DNA from: Haliclona indistincta
Taxonomy: Eukaryota; Porifera; Demospongiae; Haplosclerida; Chalinidae
Direction of reading: 5' to 3'
DNA: 64,000 nucleotides
Assembly (NCBI GenBank): GCA_964017065.1
Contig: OZ024786.1
Coordinates: 2,784,169-2,848,168 of the forward strand
Shown: piece after piece, positions 1 through 12,300 of the stretch
How the letters are laid out: the number at the start of each line of letters is the position of its first letter
Numbering within the stretch: the stretch's first letter is position 1
Made by a program: the position numbers and the translations under genes
The notes under the pieces: model-generated
What the model was told of the DNA's origin: nothing
Databases searched by the model: none
Seen by the model: only the letters and a program-made list of their open reading frames with translations

Positions 1-4
1 AGTC

Positions 5-135
5 AGTTAACTCCCGGTCTCTTCGGCGATCGGGATAATACCTCGGTGGTTAATTATGCCATCCTCGGGCTCCGCCCTCGGACAGCATAATTAACCACCT
101 CTATCCCGTATCGCCTCAGAGACCGGGAGTTAACT
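5..135. mobile_element. palindromic foldback element, GTTAAC family
   Basis: Both arms carry AGTTAACTCCCGGTCTC and its reverse complement, followed by GATCGGGATA-like and GGTTAATTATGC arms; the loop is GC-rich (CCTCGG...CCGAGG type). No coding capacity. A relative with the same plan but different arm sequence lies at 31143-31267. Confidence 0.75.
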
Positions 136-444
136 ATTACATAATGTGTGAGATTAGTATTGAAACGTGTGAGACATGTAGTGAGCCATCAGAAGTTTCA
201 CTGTACCAGCAAATTTACACCCACATTGCAACAGTTAGCTGATCATAATGGTGGATTTATGCTGATTTAGCTGCTGTTGACGATTAACAACTATACTCGT
301 GTTTTATACTACAGAGACATCCGCTGTTCCAATGAATTGTTGCATCAGAATCAGGTCGATTTGTGGAGCTGCGTGAGATCATTGCTGAATGCGTGACACT
401 CACGTAGAATGTGTGTGAGCTGAGGTGTCTATAAGTGTATGAAA
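136..444. other. non-coding stretch, EPG5 3'-side intron
   Basis: Unique-looking AT-moderate sequence between two foldback elements. No exon could be identified here; it is read as intron downstream of exon 670-766. Confidence 0.5.
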
Positions 445-646
445 TACCGTATAGCTGGGTAATTTTAGAGGGTTAAAATTTTGGCGAATGACCCATTTTG
501 GCGAATATAATTTTGGCGTCAAGAGCCTGGCTCACGTATTACTGCAATAGAAAAAGCAGATTTTGGCGAATATTATTTTGGTGAATGCTTGACGATTTGC
601 CAAATTTGCCAAAGTTTCCTCCCGCCAAAATTACCCGCTATACAGC
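445..646. mobile_element. MITE-like element with TTTTGGCGAA motifs
   Basis: Imperfect terminal inverted repeats: left TACCGTATAGCTGGGTAATT, right arm reading GTATAGCGGGTAATTTTGGC on the other strand. The interior repeats TTTTGGCGAATA. Related elements occur at 24239-24385 and, more distantly, 27604-27749. Confidence 0.6.
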
Positions 647-669
647 ATTGTTCCTGTGATAATGTATAC

Positions 670-1630
670 CTGTTGAGCCATGATGTCATCAGTACATGCT
701 AACATTAGTAACAACTGAAGTAGAACATTGTGGAATTGAACACAGACTGATGGATCAGGATTAGAACTAAGAGAGAGAGAGGGGGAGAGAGGGAGGGAGG
801 AGGAAGGGAGGGAGGGAGGGAGGGAGGGAGGGAGGGAGGGAGGGAGGGAGGGAGGGAGGGAGGGAGNNNNNNNNNNNNNNNNNNNNNNNNNNNNNNNNNN
901 NNNNNNNNNNNNNNNNNNNNNNNNNNNNNNNNNNNNNNNNNNNNNNNNNNNNNNNNNNNNNNNNNNNNNNNNNNNNNNNNNNNNNNNNNNNNNNNNNNNN
1001 NNNNNNNNNNNNNNNNNNNNNNNNNNNNNNNNNNNNNNNNNNNNNNNNNNNNNNNNNNNNNNNNNNGAAGGAGGGAGGGAGGGACGGAGAGAAGGAGAAA
1101 GAGAAGGAGGGAGGGAGAGAGAGAAGGAGGGAGAGAGAGAAGGAGGGAGAGAATGAGAGAAAGAAGGAGGGAGGGAGGAGAGGGGGAGAGAGAGGGAGAG
1201 AGAGAAATGTACTGGTGATACACATGTAGATACATAATTTAACCTTAACCACTCACTCGCACATTGTAATGATGATGGTCCAGTCAATGAGAGGGAATAT
1301 TTTCCCAACAAACAAGAACGATGATTTCGGAAACATCTCAACTGATTTTAACTATAGAGAAACAAAGCGTGTATCATAATATTATTTAAGAAGACATTAT
1401 TATAACTTTTCTTAAAAAGACAAAAATCTTCCTTTCTTAGTGTCCTTTATTCAGAGGTCTCCTTACCTTTATCATTGACTCCATGGCAATTGCGTCAGGA
1501 TAGAACTGTTTCCATGGTAACTGTAGTAGGTGGGTGTGGTAGCAGTGCATGATGTGTGGGGCAGTGTTGGATAGAGCTAGACATGAACAATAATAGAACC
1601 ATAGCATATACATAGGTGAGCTGGATGAAC

Positions 1631-1727
<97 letters not shown>

Positions 1728-1762
1728 AGAGAGGGAGGGAGGGAGGGAGAGAGAGAGAGAGA

Positions 1763-1810
<48 letters not shown>

Positions 1811-3352
1811 GTGAGTATAAGAGTTTCGTGTATCACTAGTTCGTGTTTCACTAGTCCATGTAGCTTACGTGAGAAGAGTGTTTGTAATTTGGTGATGATC
1901 TCACAGAAGACACTCATCATAGTGCTCATCAGTTCATCATTTTCTTTACATGGCGGCAGACTACAGTGAGTATATAGTACAGAGGATATACTGTAAGGGA
2001 GGGGGAGGGAGAGGGAGAGAGAGAGAGAGAGAGAGAGAGGGAGGAAGTGTGATAGTTGTACTCACAGTGATCCGGTAGTGCCTCCAATACTAGCAGTGGA
2101 TTGTACAGTAGTGATCCATGGAGCAAATACATCAACAACTCCACTCCAACAATCGTGAAGAGCTGTATACAACAAACACACACAATAACCAACAAGTTAC
2201 TTACATGATCAATGATACTGTATAGATCACTTATCTTGTCATTACCTTGTTCATGTGTGTTGTTGCCCATGTCTACGTTACTGATGAATCTTGACGCTAA
2301 TGCAAGACACAGCATCCTCAAGAGCTGACCAATCGGCTTGATGTAGTCATGTGACAAAAGATCATACAGGCACTCTTGAGCATACAGTCTCTTCTCCATG
2401 TAGTGGTGAGTGAGGTAGGAGAGAGTGTCCTGGATCTGCTGTAGACCAAGACAACACTGATCAGAGCTGCTGTCAGTAATGATATCAATAAGATCCTGCC
2501 AACATATTGGACTCAACTGATTACTGTCAGTACCTAAAGAGAAGAGGCAAGGATTGAGTGAAGAGAAGAGGCAAGGATTGAGTGAAGAGAAGAGGCATAA
2601 GGATTGAGTGAAGAGAAGAGGCAAGGATTGAGTGGAGAGAAGAGGCACGGATTGAGTGAAGAGAAGAGGGAAGGATTGAGTGAAGAGAAGAGGCAAGGAT
2701 TGAGTGAAGAGAAGAGACAAGGATTGAGTGAAGAGAAGAGGCAAGGATTGAGTGAAGAAAAGAGGCAAGGATTGAGTGAAGAGAAGAGGCAAGGATTGAG
2801 TGGAGAGAAGAGGCAAGGATTGAGTGAAGAAAAGAGGCAAGGATTGAGTGAAGAGAAGAGGCAAGGATTGAGTGGAGAGAAGAGGCAAGGATTGAGTGAA
2901 GAGAAGAGGCAAGGATTGAGTGGAGAGAAGAGGCAAGGATTGAGTGAAGAGAAGAGGCAAGGATTGAGTGAAGAGAAGAGGGAAGGATTGAGTGAAGAGA
3001 AGAGGCAAGGATTGAGTGAAGAGAAGAGGCAAGGATTGAGTGAAGAGAAGAGGCAAGGATTGAGTGAAGAAAAGAGGCAAGGATTGAGTGAAGAGAAGAG
3101 GCAAGGATTGAGTGGAGAGAAGAGGCAAGGATTGAGTGAAGAAAAGAGGCAAGGATTGAGTGAAGTAAAATAATGAAACTCAGCACTGCTAGTGGGCATG
3201 AGTCTCATCCCGTGAACACATACAACATACCATCAACAAGCAGCTGTAGTGCAGTAGAGTATTGGTTGGGAAAGTTGTGCTCTGTAACTAACTTGAGATG
3301 GATACGATACACCTGTAGATGAGACAATGATCAACACATACATACGTGCATA

Positions 3353-3398
<46 letters not shown>

Positions 3399-3470
3399 CA
3401 CAAACACGCACAAACACGCACACACACACTCGCACACACACACACTCGCATGCGCACACTTGCACACTCG

Positions 3471-3545
<75 letters not shown>

Positions 3546-6500
3546 ACACACTTGTAGCTTACCCCACATAGTGCCAAGTGCTCATGTTCAGGAGAGTGTC
3601 CACACCATTCTATACCTTTGAACACATAGCCCAGTAGCTGAGAACAATCAGTAGTGGATGGGACATACTGATCCAACCAATCAGATACATTGAACTGCAT
3701 GGATACCGGGAGAAAAAACAAAATAAATATTAGGGCTGAAACGAATACTTGTACTATTCGACTATTCGATCGTTTTGACAGTATTCGAACGCTATTGCAG
3801 CTATTCGAATATTCATTTGAAGTCTTTTAGCAGTTGGGAAACTTGGGCTATTTGTAACCAGTTCACAAATCAAGCCTGAGCCCTGACTTTATGTTGATAT
3901 ACAACTTTCAAACATATTTTGTTCTTGCGCACTGGCTGCTAGAGCTAGCTTTATTCCGATAATAGAGTATTCGACTATTCGTTCGTTTTAGCTAGTGACT
4001 ATTCGAACATGAAAATGTGTTATTCGTTTCAGCCCTAATAAATTTTATGCAAGTCACTGGACGTGAGTAGCTAATTATATTTCCTATTGTCCATATAACA
4101 GAACTATAACAACATAGGGTAAGTGGCTAAATTTGTGAGTGCCGAACACAAGTACTGTATTTCATGAACAATGGTTGAAAAACAGTGAATTACACACTAT
4201 ACATGATAATATGTTATCCATAATCCATCTGTACCTTGGATAGCACAGAGAAAGCAATATTGGGTCCCTCTTTCTGAGCTACTTGTCCAATCGACGAGTA
4301 CATCTCGAGGAACTTGGCTGGGCAGCCATTGGGATGGAAGAGAGGTGCTAGTAGACCTCCCAACATGCGCTGGTGTAACAGCAGCTGGAGCAGAGTGACA
4401 GCTTGGTCGGGATCCCGCTCAATGAATTCATGACCCAGCACGTCGACACAGGAGCTCAGGAACTGGCAGGAGGGAGGGAAGCTTTTAGTCTCTGAAGTCA
4501 CAAACTTGAGTATCTCATAGAACAATGCCACACCACACGTCAACGCTGGATTATCACCTGCACACACACACACACAAACACATATATAAAAACCGGTACA
4601 GAGGTATAGTACGTACTGTACAATGCAATATCAGTGGTTCTATAGGTAGATATTTAAAATGTGTGTGTCTTACCAGTTGATGTTGGTTCAGCGCATTGAT
4701 TGGATAATTCACTAAAATAGGAAAGAAAGACCATGAATGGGTGAATTGTTAGTGCAAGACTTGCGGTTAAAATGAGTGAGTGAGTAGGTTAGTGAGTGAG
4801 TGAGTGAGTGAGTGAGTGAGTGAGTGAGTGAGTGAACGAGTGAGAGGGTGAGTAAGTGAGTGGGTGGGCGAGTGAGTGGGTGGGTGGGTGGGTGGGCGAG
4901 TGAGTGGGTGGGCGAGTGAGTGGGTGGGTGAGTGGGTGGGCAAGTGAGTGGGTGGGCAAGTGAGTGAGTGGGTGAGTGAGTGGGAGGGTGAGTGAGTGAG
5001 TGAGTGAGTGAGTGAGTGAGTGAGTGAAGCATGTCTACTCACCCAATCACATGTTCAGTTCTAGCCACAGCTTTACAGTAGTCTCCTGGTATAGGAGCTG
5101 ACAGTGCTGCAGTGATGTCAGTGTGTTTAGCTCTGTTCTGTCGCAATCTCTCCTCCCACACAGAATGAGGAGTTCGCTCATTGAACTACACGAGAATAAA
5201 AAGATATGAAGTAGTCTACTCTTCTTACATGTAAAGTGTCTTACTCTGAATACGATAGTAGCTGGTCCACTGCAGACATGACTACGTGAGAACTTACTAC
5301 GACAAGGAACATTGACATGGAACTGCAAACATTACAGTAGAATACTAAGACAGCTCAGATTGTGTTGCTCTAACCTGTCTGGGCTGGTTGCTATAGAGAT
5401 CAGGAATACCATTAGTGAACTCTGAGTCTAGTGCGGCTAACATGTTGACCCACTCAGAAAACACTCTGTGAAATAGAGAAACATATACACAATCCAAATA
5501 ATGGACAGGGCCATTTACATATGAAATGGCCCTCTCCTATTGGTATCATCACCAAAAGGAGAGGGCCCTTTTAGGCAGGTTCTAGGCCTAGCATGGGAAC
5601 TTCATAGCCGGGTGGAACTGATCTTAATCCACCCAGCAGATGGCCAGATGGCCAGGTTGCTAATCCACCCAGCAGATGGCCAGATGGCCAGATGGCCAAT
5701 CCACCCAGTAGATGGCCAGATGGCCAATCCACCCAGCAGATGGCCAGATGGCCAATCCACCCAGCAAATGGCCAGGTGGCCCACAAGCGTACCCATTTTA
5801 CAGATGGGTGGGCTCATGGGCTGGAGAAGAAAATCCCTCCTGCACTGGGATTAGAACCAGTGTCCTCCTGGGTTGTAAGCCCAAGACTAACGATTGAACC
5901 ATCAGGGCACACACACTCATCCTCACACCCACTCACTCACCCACACCCAGTCACTCACTCGCTCCCTCACCTTGCTTGTTGTGTGATAAAGTTGATGTCA
6001 CTCAGTACAATATTCACTACTTGGTCTCGATCTAACAACATATCTTTAGTGACCATTTGAAATGGCGGAGCTGGCAGATGGAAACTAGGCGGAGCTACAG
6101 AGTTTGACTTCCACTTTAGACGTTTCTCAATGCGAGAAGTAGCTAAACAAAACACACATTAAACACTAACACAATAGAATTGTATTCTGCATATTGTACC
6201 TATGTTAGGAGAGTTTTCAAGTGATTCGGAAGTGGATGGTAGTTGCTTCTGATATGAGACCACTTGTAGCCATTGGTTCATCACCATCTTCACCCTCTCA
6301 GTCACTTCCCACACCTTCACTAATTCCAACCACTCATTCTTCACCTAAAAACAAGCCATAAAACATTCAGTCATGGATATGTAAATGATCGTGTTTCTTT
6401 CCTTCCTGTCTCTTCTCCCCCTCCCTCCCTCTCTCCCTCTCTCTCTCTCTCTCCCTCTCCCTCCCTCCCCCTCTCTCTCTCCCCTCTTCCTCTCCTCTCT

Positions 6501-8332
6501 CCCTCCTTCCCTCTCACTCACCCCATAATGAGAGAACACTATCTTGAGTCTCTCTGGATCATATTGTGGTGGTAGTGCTGGTAGATGCAGTGTCTCATCG
6601 TGTAGTCTAGGGTCCTCCAGCCATGACTTGAGTGTCTTGTAGAACCTAAATGAAAGGTATAATGATACCTAATCTAAAAGTACATCTGCATTTTGTATTT
6701 TGATCATTAATATTAACTGTTACTCACTTCAGGCAACTCTGTATGGACGACAGCTTCTCCTGATTCTCTGCCCTCTCTCTTTCAGTGTCTGTCTCTCCAG
6801 CTGCTGGGCGGAGTAGCTGATCCACGTCGCTCTGGAGGTTCTTGGTGATTAGTATAAGAGTGGACTTCATGGTACGTCGCTGAGAGAGAGTGGCTGAGGT
6901 AGAGAAGAACCGCAGACCAAGACTGCCTCGCTCTGGTGCGCTATGGATAGAGAAAGACAATGTTTATGTATTGCAAATACTGTAAATGTATCACAATTAT
7001 AATGCACGAAAATTTTTGAAAATTGTCATATAATCGCCATCATCAAAATTTATACACACAAAATTTATACACACAAAATTTATACACACAATTTTATCAA
7101 AATTTTTTACACACAAAATGTTTTTACTTGGCCGTCTAAGAAATTTCACGTGATGAAAATTTCTATGTGCATACATGTAGTACTTGGCTTACGTTGATTC
7201 TAGTAATGGTCGCTGTAAATAAAGGGAGAAGAATTGCTGCCATGCCAACGGCATCAAAACGAAGGAGTGGTCAACAGTGCAGCAAAAGTCAGCCCATCGA
7301 TAGATACACAAGTGAGAGGAGTTGAACGCACTACCACTGTGCTGGAGATTAGTCAGGCACTTCTATAGTGAGTGAGGGAGGGAGTGAGTGAGTGAGTGAG
7401 GGAGTGAGTGAGTGAGGTAGTGAGTGAGTGAGGTAGTGAGTGAGTGAGTGAGTGAGTGAGTGAGTGAGTGAGTGAGTGAGTGAGTGAGTGAGTGAGTGAG
7501 TGAGTGAGTGAGTGAGTGAGGTAGTGAGTGAGTGAGGTAGTGAGTGAGGTAGTGAGTGAGTGAGTGAGTGAGTGAGTGAGTGAGTGAGTGAGTGAGTGAG
7601 TGAGTGAGTGAGTGAGTGAGTGAGTGAGTGAGTGAGGTAGTGAGTGAGGTAGTGAGTGAGGTAGTGAGTGAGGTAGTGAGTGAGGTAGTGAGTGAGGTAG
7701 TGAGTGAGGTAGTGAGTGAGGTAGTGAGTGAGGTAGTGAGTGAGTGAGTGAGTGAGTGAGTGAGTGAGTGAGTGAGTGAGTGAGTGAGTGAGTGAGTGAG
7801 TGAGTGAGTGAGTGAGTGAGGCTTCATTGATTTCTCATAGCACGTATCTTATTATTTGACCAAAGAAGCCAGTGTAACTGATGTGACTGACCTTCAATGC
7901 AGCATCCACATTTGTCTTGGCGTCCTTCTTCAAGGCAATCAGCACTCCCTTCCACACTCCTTCCTCTACCTCTAGTGCTTGTTCGGCACACAGTGTGTAG
8001 TACGCCAGCCATGGATACTCAGCTTGGGCCTGGAGAGAACAAGAGATAGTAACATATCAAGAATCATATAGCACAAACACTATTCATCATTCACACCAAC
8101 ACATGGATTCACTAACTCACACCCTCACTCACTCACTCTCTCTCCCTCTCACTCACTCACTCACTCACTCACTCACTCACTCACTCACTCACTCACTCAC
8201 TATAGCAGTGTAGAGTGATGGTGGTCCACTGTCCTGACCAACAATGGACAACACTGATGAAGCAACTGATGAGATTAGTCTGCGATTCTTCTGCTGAAAT
8301 GGCTGAAGCAGCTGAGAGACAGAGACAGAGAC

Positions 8333-8369
<37 letters not shown>

Positions 8370-9304
8370 GAGAGAGAGAGAGAGAGAGGGAGGGAGGGAG
8401 GGAGGGAGGGAGGAAGGAAGGAATGGAGGAAGTAAGGAAGGAAGGGAAGGTGAAAGAGAAGGGGAGAGAGGGAGGGAGGAAGGGAGAGGGAGGGAGGGGG
8501 AGAGAGGGAGGAAAGGGAGAGAGGTTTGTGTAAGACCCTGTATCGATCTGCTATTATGTGGCTCTCGCACATACAAACCACCACTAATCGTGTATAGCTG
8601 TGTACCTGATATTGTTCCAGTAGCTTCCCAATCATGACTCTTCTCATGTGCTCACAAGTGCACAACAACACACACATACTATCCAATAGATACAATATAG
8701 ACTGTTCCCTGAAAGAAAAAAATGAGTTAAATTTAGTGATTTCGTTTTTGTTTAGCAAAATAATTTAAACCAATACTAAAGGACGAGACTACAGTAGTTG
8801 TTGTCATAGTAACAGACCTGATCCATGATGGTATAGAGAAGAACGTGTCCAGCCAGAATGACAGCACTACCTCGACTTCACTCTCTGATGACATAGACTG
8901 CTGTAACTGAGTCTGGAGTGGGAAAGAGATGAGAAGAATTAAAATAAAATGACAACAAAATTATCACAAAATAGCGATAAATTGTTTCGTGAATAAAACA
9001 CCAATGAAGACACGTCTTAAGCACTTCAACCAACTCTTGTTTAACAGTAAGTTCTGTGATGTGCTTACCGTGATCATGGCGGCCAGCTTCTGTACTATGA
9101 GTGGAGGTGATGATGATGAGATTACTGACAGCAAGCGATCCTTCAGTGAGCTAGCTGAGTCAGAGTTAGCAAGATTATGCACCAGCTGTATGAAACTACA
9201 GGAGAGAAGAACAGTGCATCATAAGGTATACTGTATAAACATGAGGATAGCTAGGCAACTTAGTCGCTTGTAATGGATAACAAAGGTGCTTGCAACAAAT
9301 TACA

Positions 9305-9345
<41 letters not shown>

Positions 9346-12300
9346 TGTAGCTAGTGTTCACTCCGTAACTGACCTTTGGTCATTAATGATGACCTTTCTG
9401 TGTTTGAACAGTAGAGGAGTGACTGATGAGAGCACTTTGAGGACTGGTAGATGGTAGCCCTGCTCCTGTAGTCTCAGTAGCATTGGTACCCCTCGCTCTA
9501 TGAACTTACCAGGACTGAGAGAGAGAGAGAGAGAGATGAGAGGGAGAGGAAGAGAGGGAGGGGGATGGGGGAGGGAGGGAGGGAGAGAGAGAGGGAGAGA
9601 GGGAGGGACGGAGAGAGATATGGAGAGAGGGAGGGAGAGAGAGAGATGGGGGAGAGGGAGGGAGAGAGAGAGGGAGGGAGGGAGAGAGAGAGAGAGAGGG
9701 AGAAAGAGAAATAAATTGTAAGCATGTAAATCTGCTATAGATTATAGTCTACTAGTCAGCTTGTACTTGACATATAGTAATTGTACTCACTCTGAGCCAA
9801 TATTGGTGATATTGAGAGCCACATAGTACCCTATCAGTCCTTCCCTTTGGACTGCCTCTCTCACTGGATCAAGACCAGTGCTCGACAAATCCGGCAACTG
9901 CACATCACCCATTTCCACACTAGCCGAAGACGGCATAGACTCCCGATACACTGCAGCACTCTTGGCACCGGTTTCACCATTTTCAGTAGTAGCACTGTTT
10001 GAATTGCTAGCGGTGTTTGCGGTGGTGGTCTGTTGTGATAGTTTTAGCAGCTGTAGTTGTGTTGGGTGGAGCTTCAGCATCAAAGCCACCTCCCACATCC
10101 AGGTAGTGAAGTCCTGTTGCTCATTAGTCATTGCTGAACGGAAAGCTGACGACGCATACTGTGAGAAAACATTATATTTCAATAGGCTTATATATAAGTT
10201 AGACGCTGAGGCCATGGGACCTACGCTGTTTAGAAACCGAGGCGTGGTTGTTGTGATGACCGAGCGTATTGAAGTCATTACAACAAAACCTAGCCATAGC
10301 CAAAGCCATAGCCTCGTTCCCAGGTCTTCTTTTAAAGGTCTGAGAACGAGGCTAGTCAGAACAGGGATTTACTGTTTTAGAAGCACACAAGTACATATTG
10401 TACACATACCTTTGTGAGGGTGGAAACAGTGGAGAGGGAGGAGGAGGGGGCGGAGTAGTCACTGCCTCCTGGCTGGTTGGGGAGGTGTCGTGTGTAAGCA
10501 TCTACCAGGGTCATAGCCACATACCGATGCATGGACTCATCCAGCACCAGGTTACAGGAACCAGTCTATAAATTGAGAAACAGCCATTCTACATGTACTA
10601 GGTATACTTACAGCATGAATTTGCCTCGCGCAGTGATGAGACCAATAGGCATATTACCTATAATTAACTCTTCTACACCTGCGCTTTCTCTCCCGTGCCA
10701 AAGCCCTGGATCTTGCTAAAGCATCGGCGGTAGTGCTGACGAGTGAGTCTGACGAATCGCTGTCTCTGGGCAAATCGCTGTCGTCCATTTTAATGGATGG
10801 TTATTAAAGAACGTAGTGTTTATGAAAGAACGTCAAGTAGACCCCGAGACCCCGCGGGTTCCAAAACGTGACATATATATATATATACATACAAACATAC
10901 AATTTCGAAACTGTACTACGCGATCAAATGCCTCGCGCTAAGGCGCTCGGCAATAACATCTAGCGCTACATGTACAAAGCACAATGTATTTCACACGACT
11001 CATTCAAATTGCTAGCTCTACACAGTTCTGGCTTGATACACATACTGAACACTCACTTTGTTAGGCTCCACCCCCCAGTTGAGTCCATTAATAATCACCA
11101 TGGCGACCATGCTGTGATGGCAGTATAGTGTAGTGGTGACCAACCAGTGACGAATGGTCTCTATATCAGATGGTGAGGGATACCAGAGATACAATGGTAG
11201 CTTCTGAAATAACAACACACAGTTCTGGAGACAAAAGATAGAGAGGGTGTCCTCTGGTCAGGGGTTTATTATACATTATGTGGGTTATATTTGGGATTCA
11301 GTAAGTGTCCATTATAGAGGGATGAGGGGTGTCCTACTACCAGCTCACCTCTCCAATGGTGTCTAGTACATCTACTGCTCGCTCTAGTAAGGTAGACAAT
11401 GTGAAGGGATGAACTGTTGCTATGGCTCCGATGAGGTCCTGCCCCATTTTCGAGTATGGTTCCCTAGCATACTCATCCACCTGTGTAAACTAGAGAAGAA
11501 AAAAGGGATAAGATTGTAGTAATTTTTTGCATCTAAACAGGGCAAGGACATCCGGATTAGAGGGGTTCCACTGTACCTCAAAGATCTCTCGTGTGACTGT
11601 GTTGATGAACAGTCTCTCTTCATCGTTCTCAGCTGATCGTGATCTCGCCATGTTGACAAACGTGGTCAGCAGGAACACAGCCTCTGATGTGTACGTCTTC
11701 ATAAGCACATCAACCAACTGGGTATGGCATCCTCTATCTGAAGAATACAGTGCATACAGTTGTTTGCGAAGATCTTGCATAACGGAAGCGAAAGCGGAAG
11801 TGTGACAGCTTCGCTTACGTGCATTTGATTGGCCAACGTCATACTTCCGCTTTCGCTTCCATTATGCAAAATCTTCGCAAACAACTTTATTACAAGTCTG
11901 AGCAATAATTGTGCACGACACACCTGTACAGTGTGTATACATGTATGGGGTTTGAATTTTGCAAAACGGTAGACAGATACTTAGGAGATCATTCAGGAGC
12001 TTAGGACTTCAGATGAAAAAGTCCATAGAACATATAACTTCAAACCTTTTTCAGTAATAAAAACCAATATTTCTGTCGCATTGAAAAATTCCTTATTAGG
12101 CAGTTTTGTATGAGCAGTACGCCATGCATAAACTTACGCTGTACTAGGGCTATTTAATTCTCGAATGCAAAAGCAGCCGATTTATTATCCCGGGAAGAGA
12201 ATGCGTGATTTACCATTATATTTACCTTTGATGGCTGCCACTATCTCATCAACTGACTGTGGTATCAGCTGGTTATTGGTCGACTGGTCAGTGCCTGACT

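Noticed and set aside
631..669. Read-through of the last EPG5 exon to a stop at 631
   Set aside because: A strong donor (CAACAG/GTATAC) ends the exon at 670 and the extra codons lie in a MITE; the family continues for about 300 more residues.
2066..2162. Reading exon 2066-2162 as [16 protein letters not shown]
   Set aside because: That frame is open but does not resemble EPG5 and mismatches the phase; the alternative frame matches human EPG5 and joins both neighbours.
2178..2245. Extension of EPG5 exon 2246-2533 to a stronger-looking GTAAGT donor near 2200
   Set aside because: That donor is in the wrong phase for the next exon, whose family-matching frame ([16 protein letters not shown]) requires the GTAATG donor at 2245.
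2604..3173. Long open frames (SEEKRQGL repeats and the other frames) in the minisatellite
   Set aside because: They follow directly from the 24-bp unit, which keeps all frames open; the region lies in an EPG5 intron whose flanking exons join in phase.
3327..3721. Open frames of His-Thr or Cys-Val repeats
   Set aside because: Produced by (CA)n/(GT)n microsatellite; the real coding part is only EPG5 exon 3563-3694.
5540..5854. Open frames with repeated [10 protein letters not shown]
   Set aside because: Made by the minisatellite inside the SINE-like repeat, open in several frames at once.
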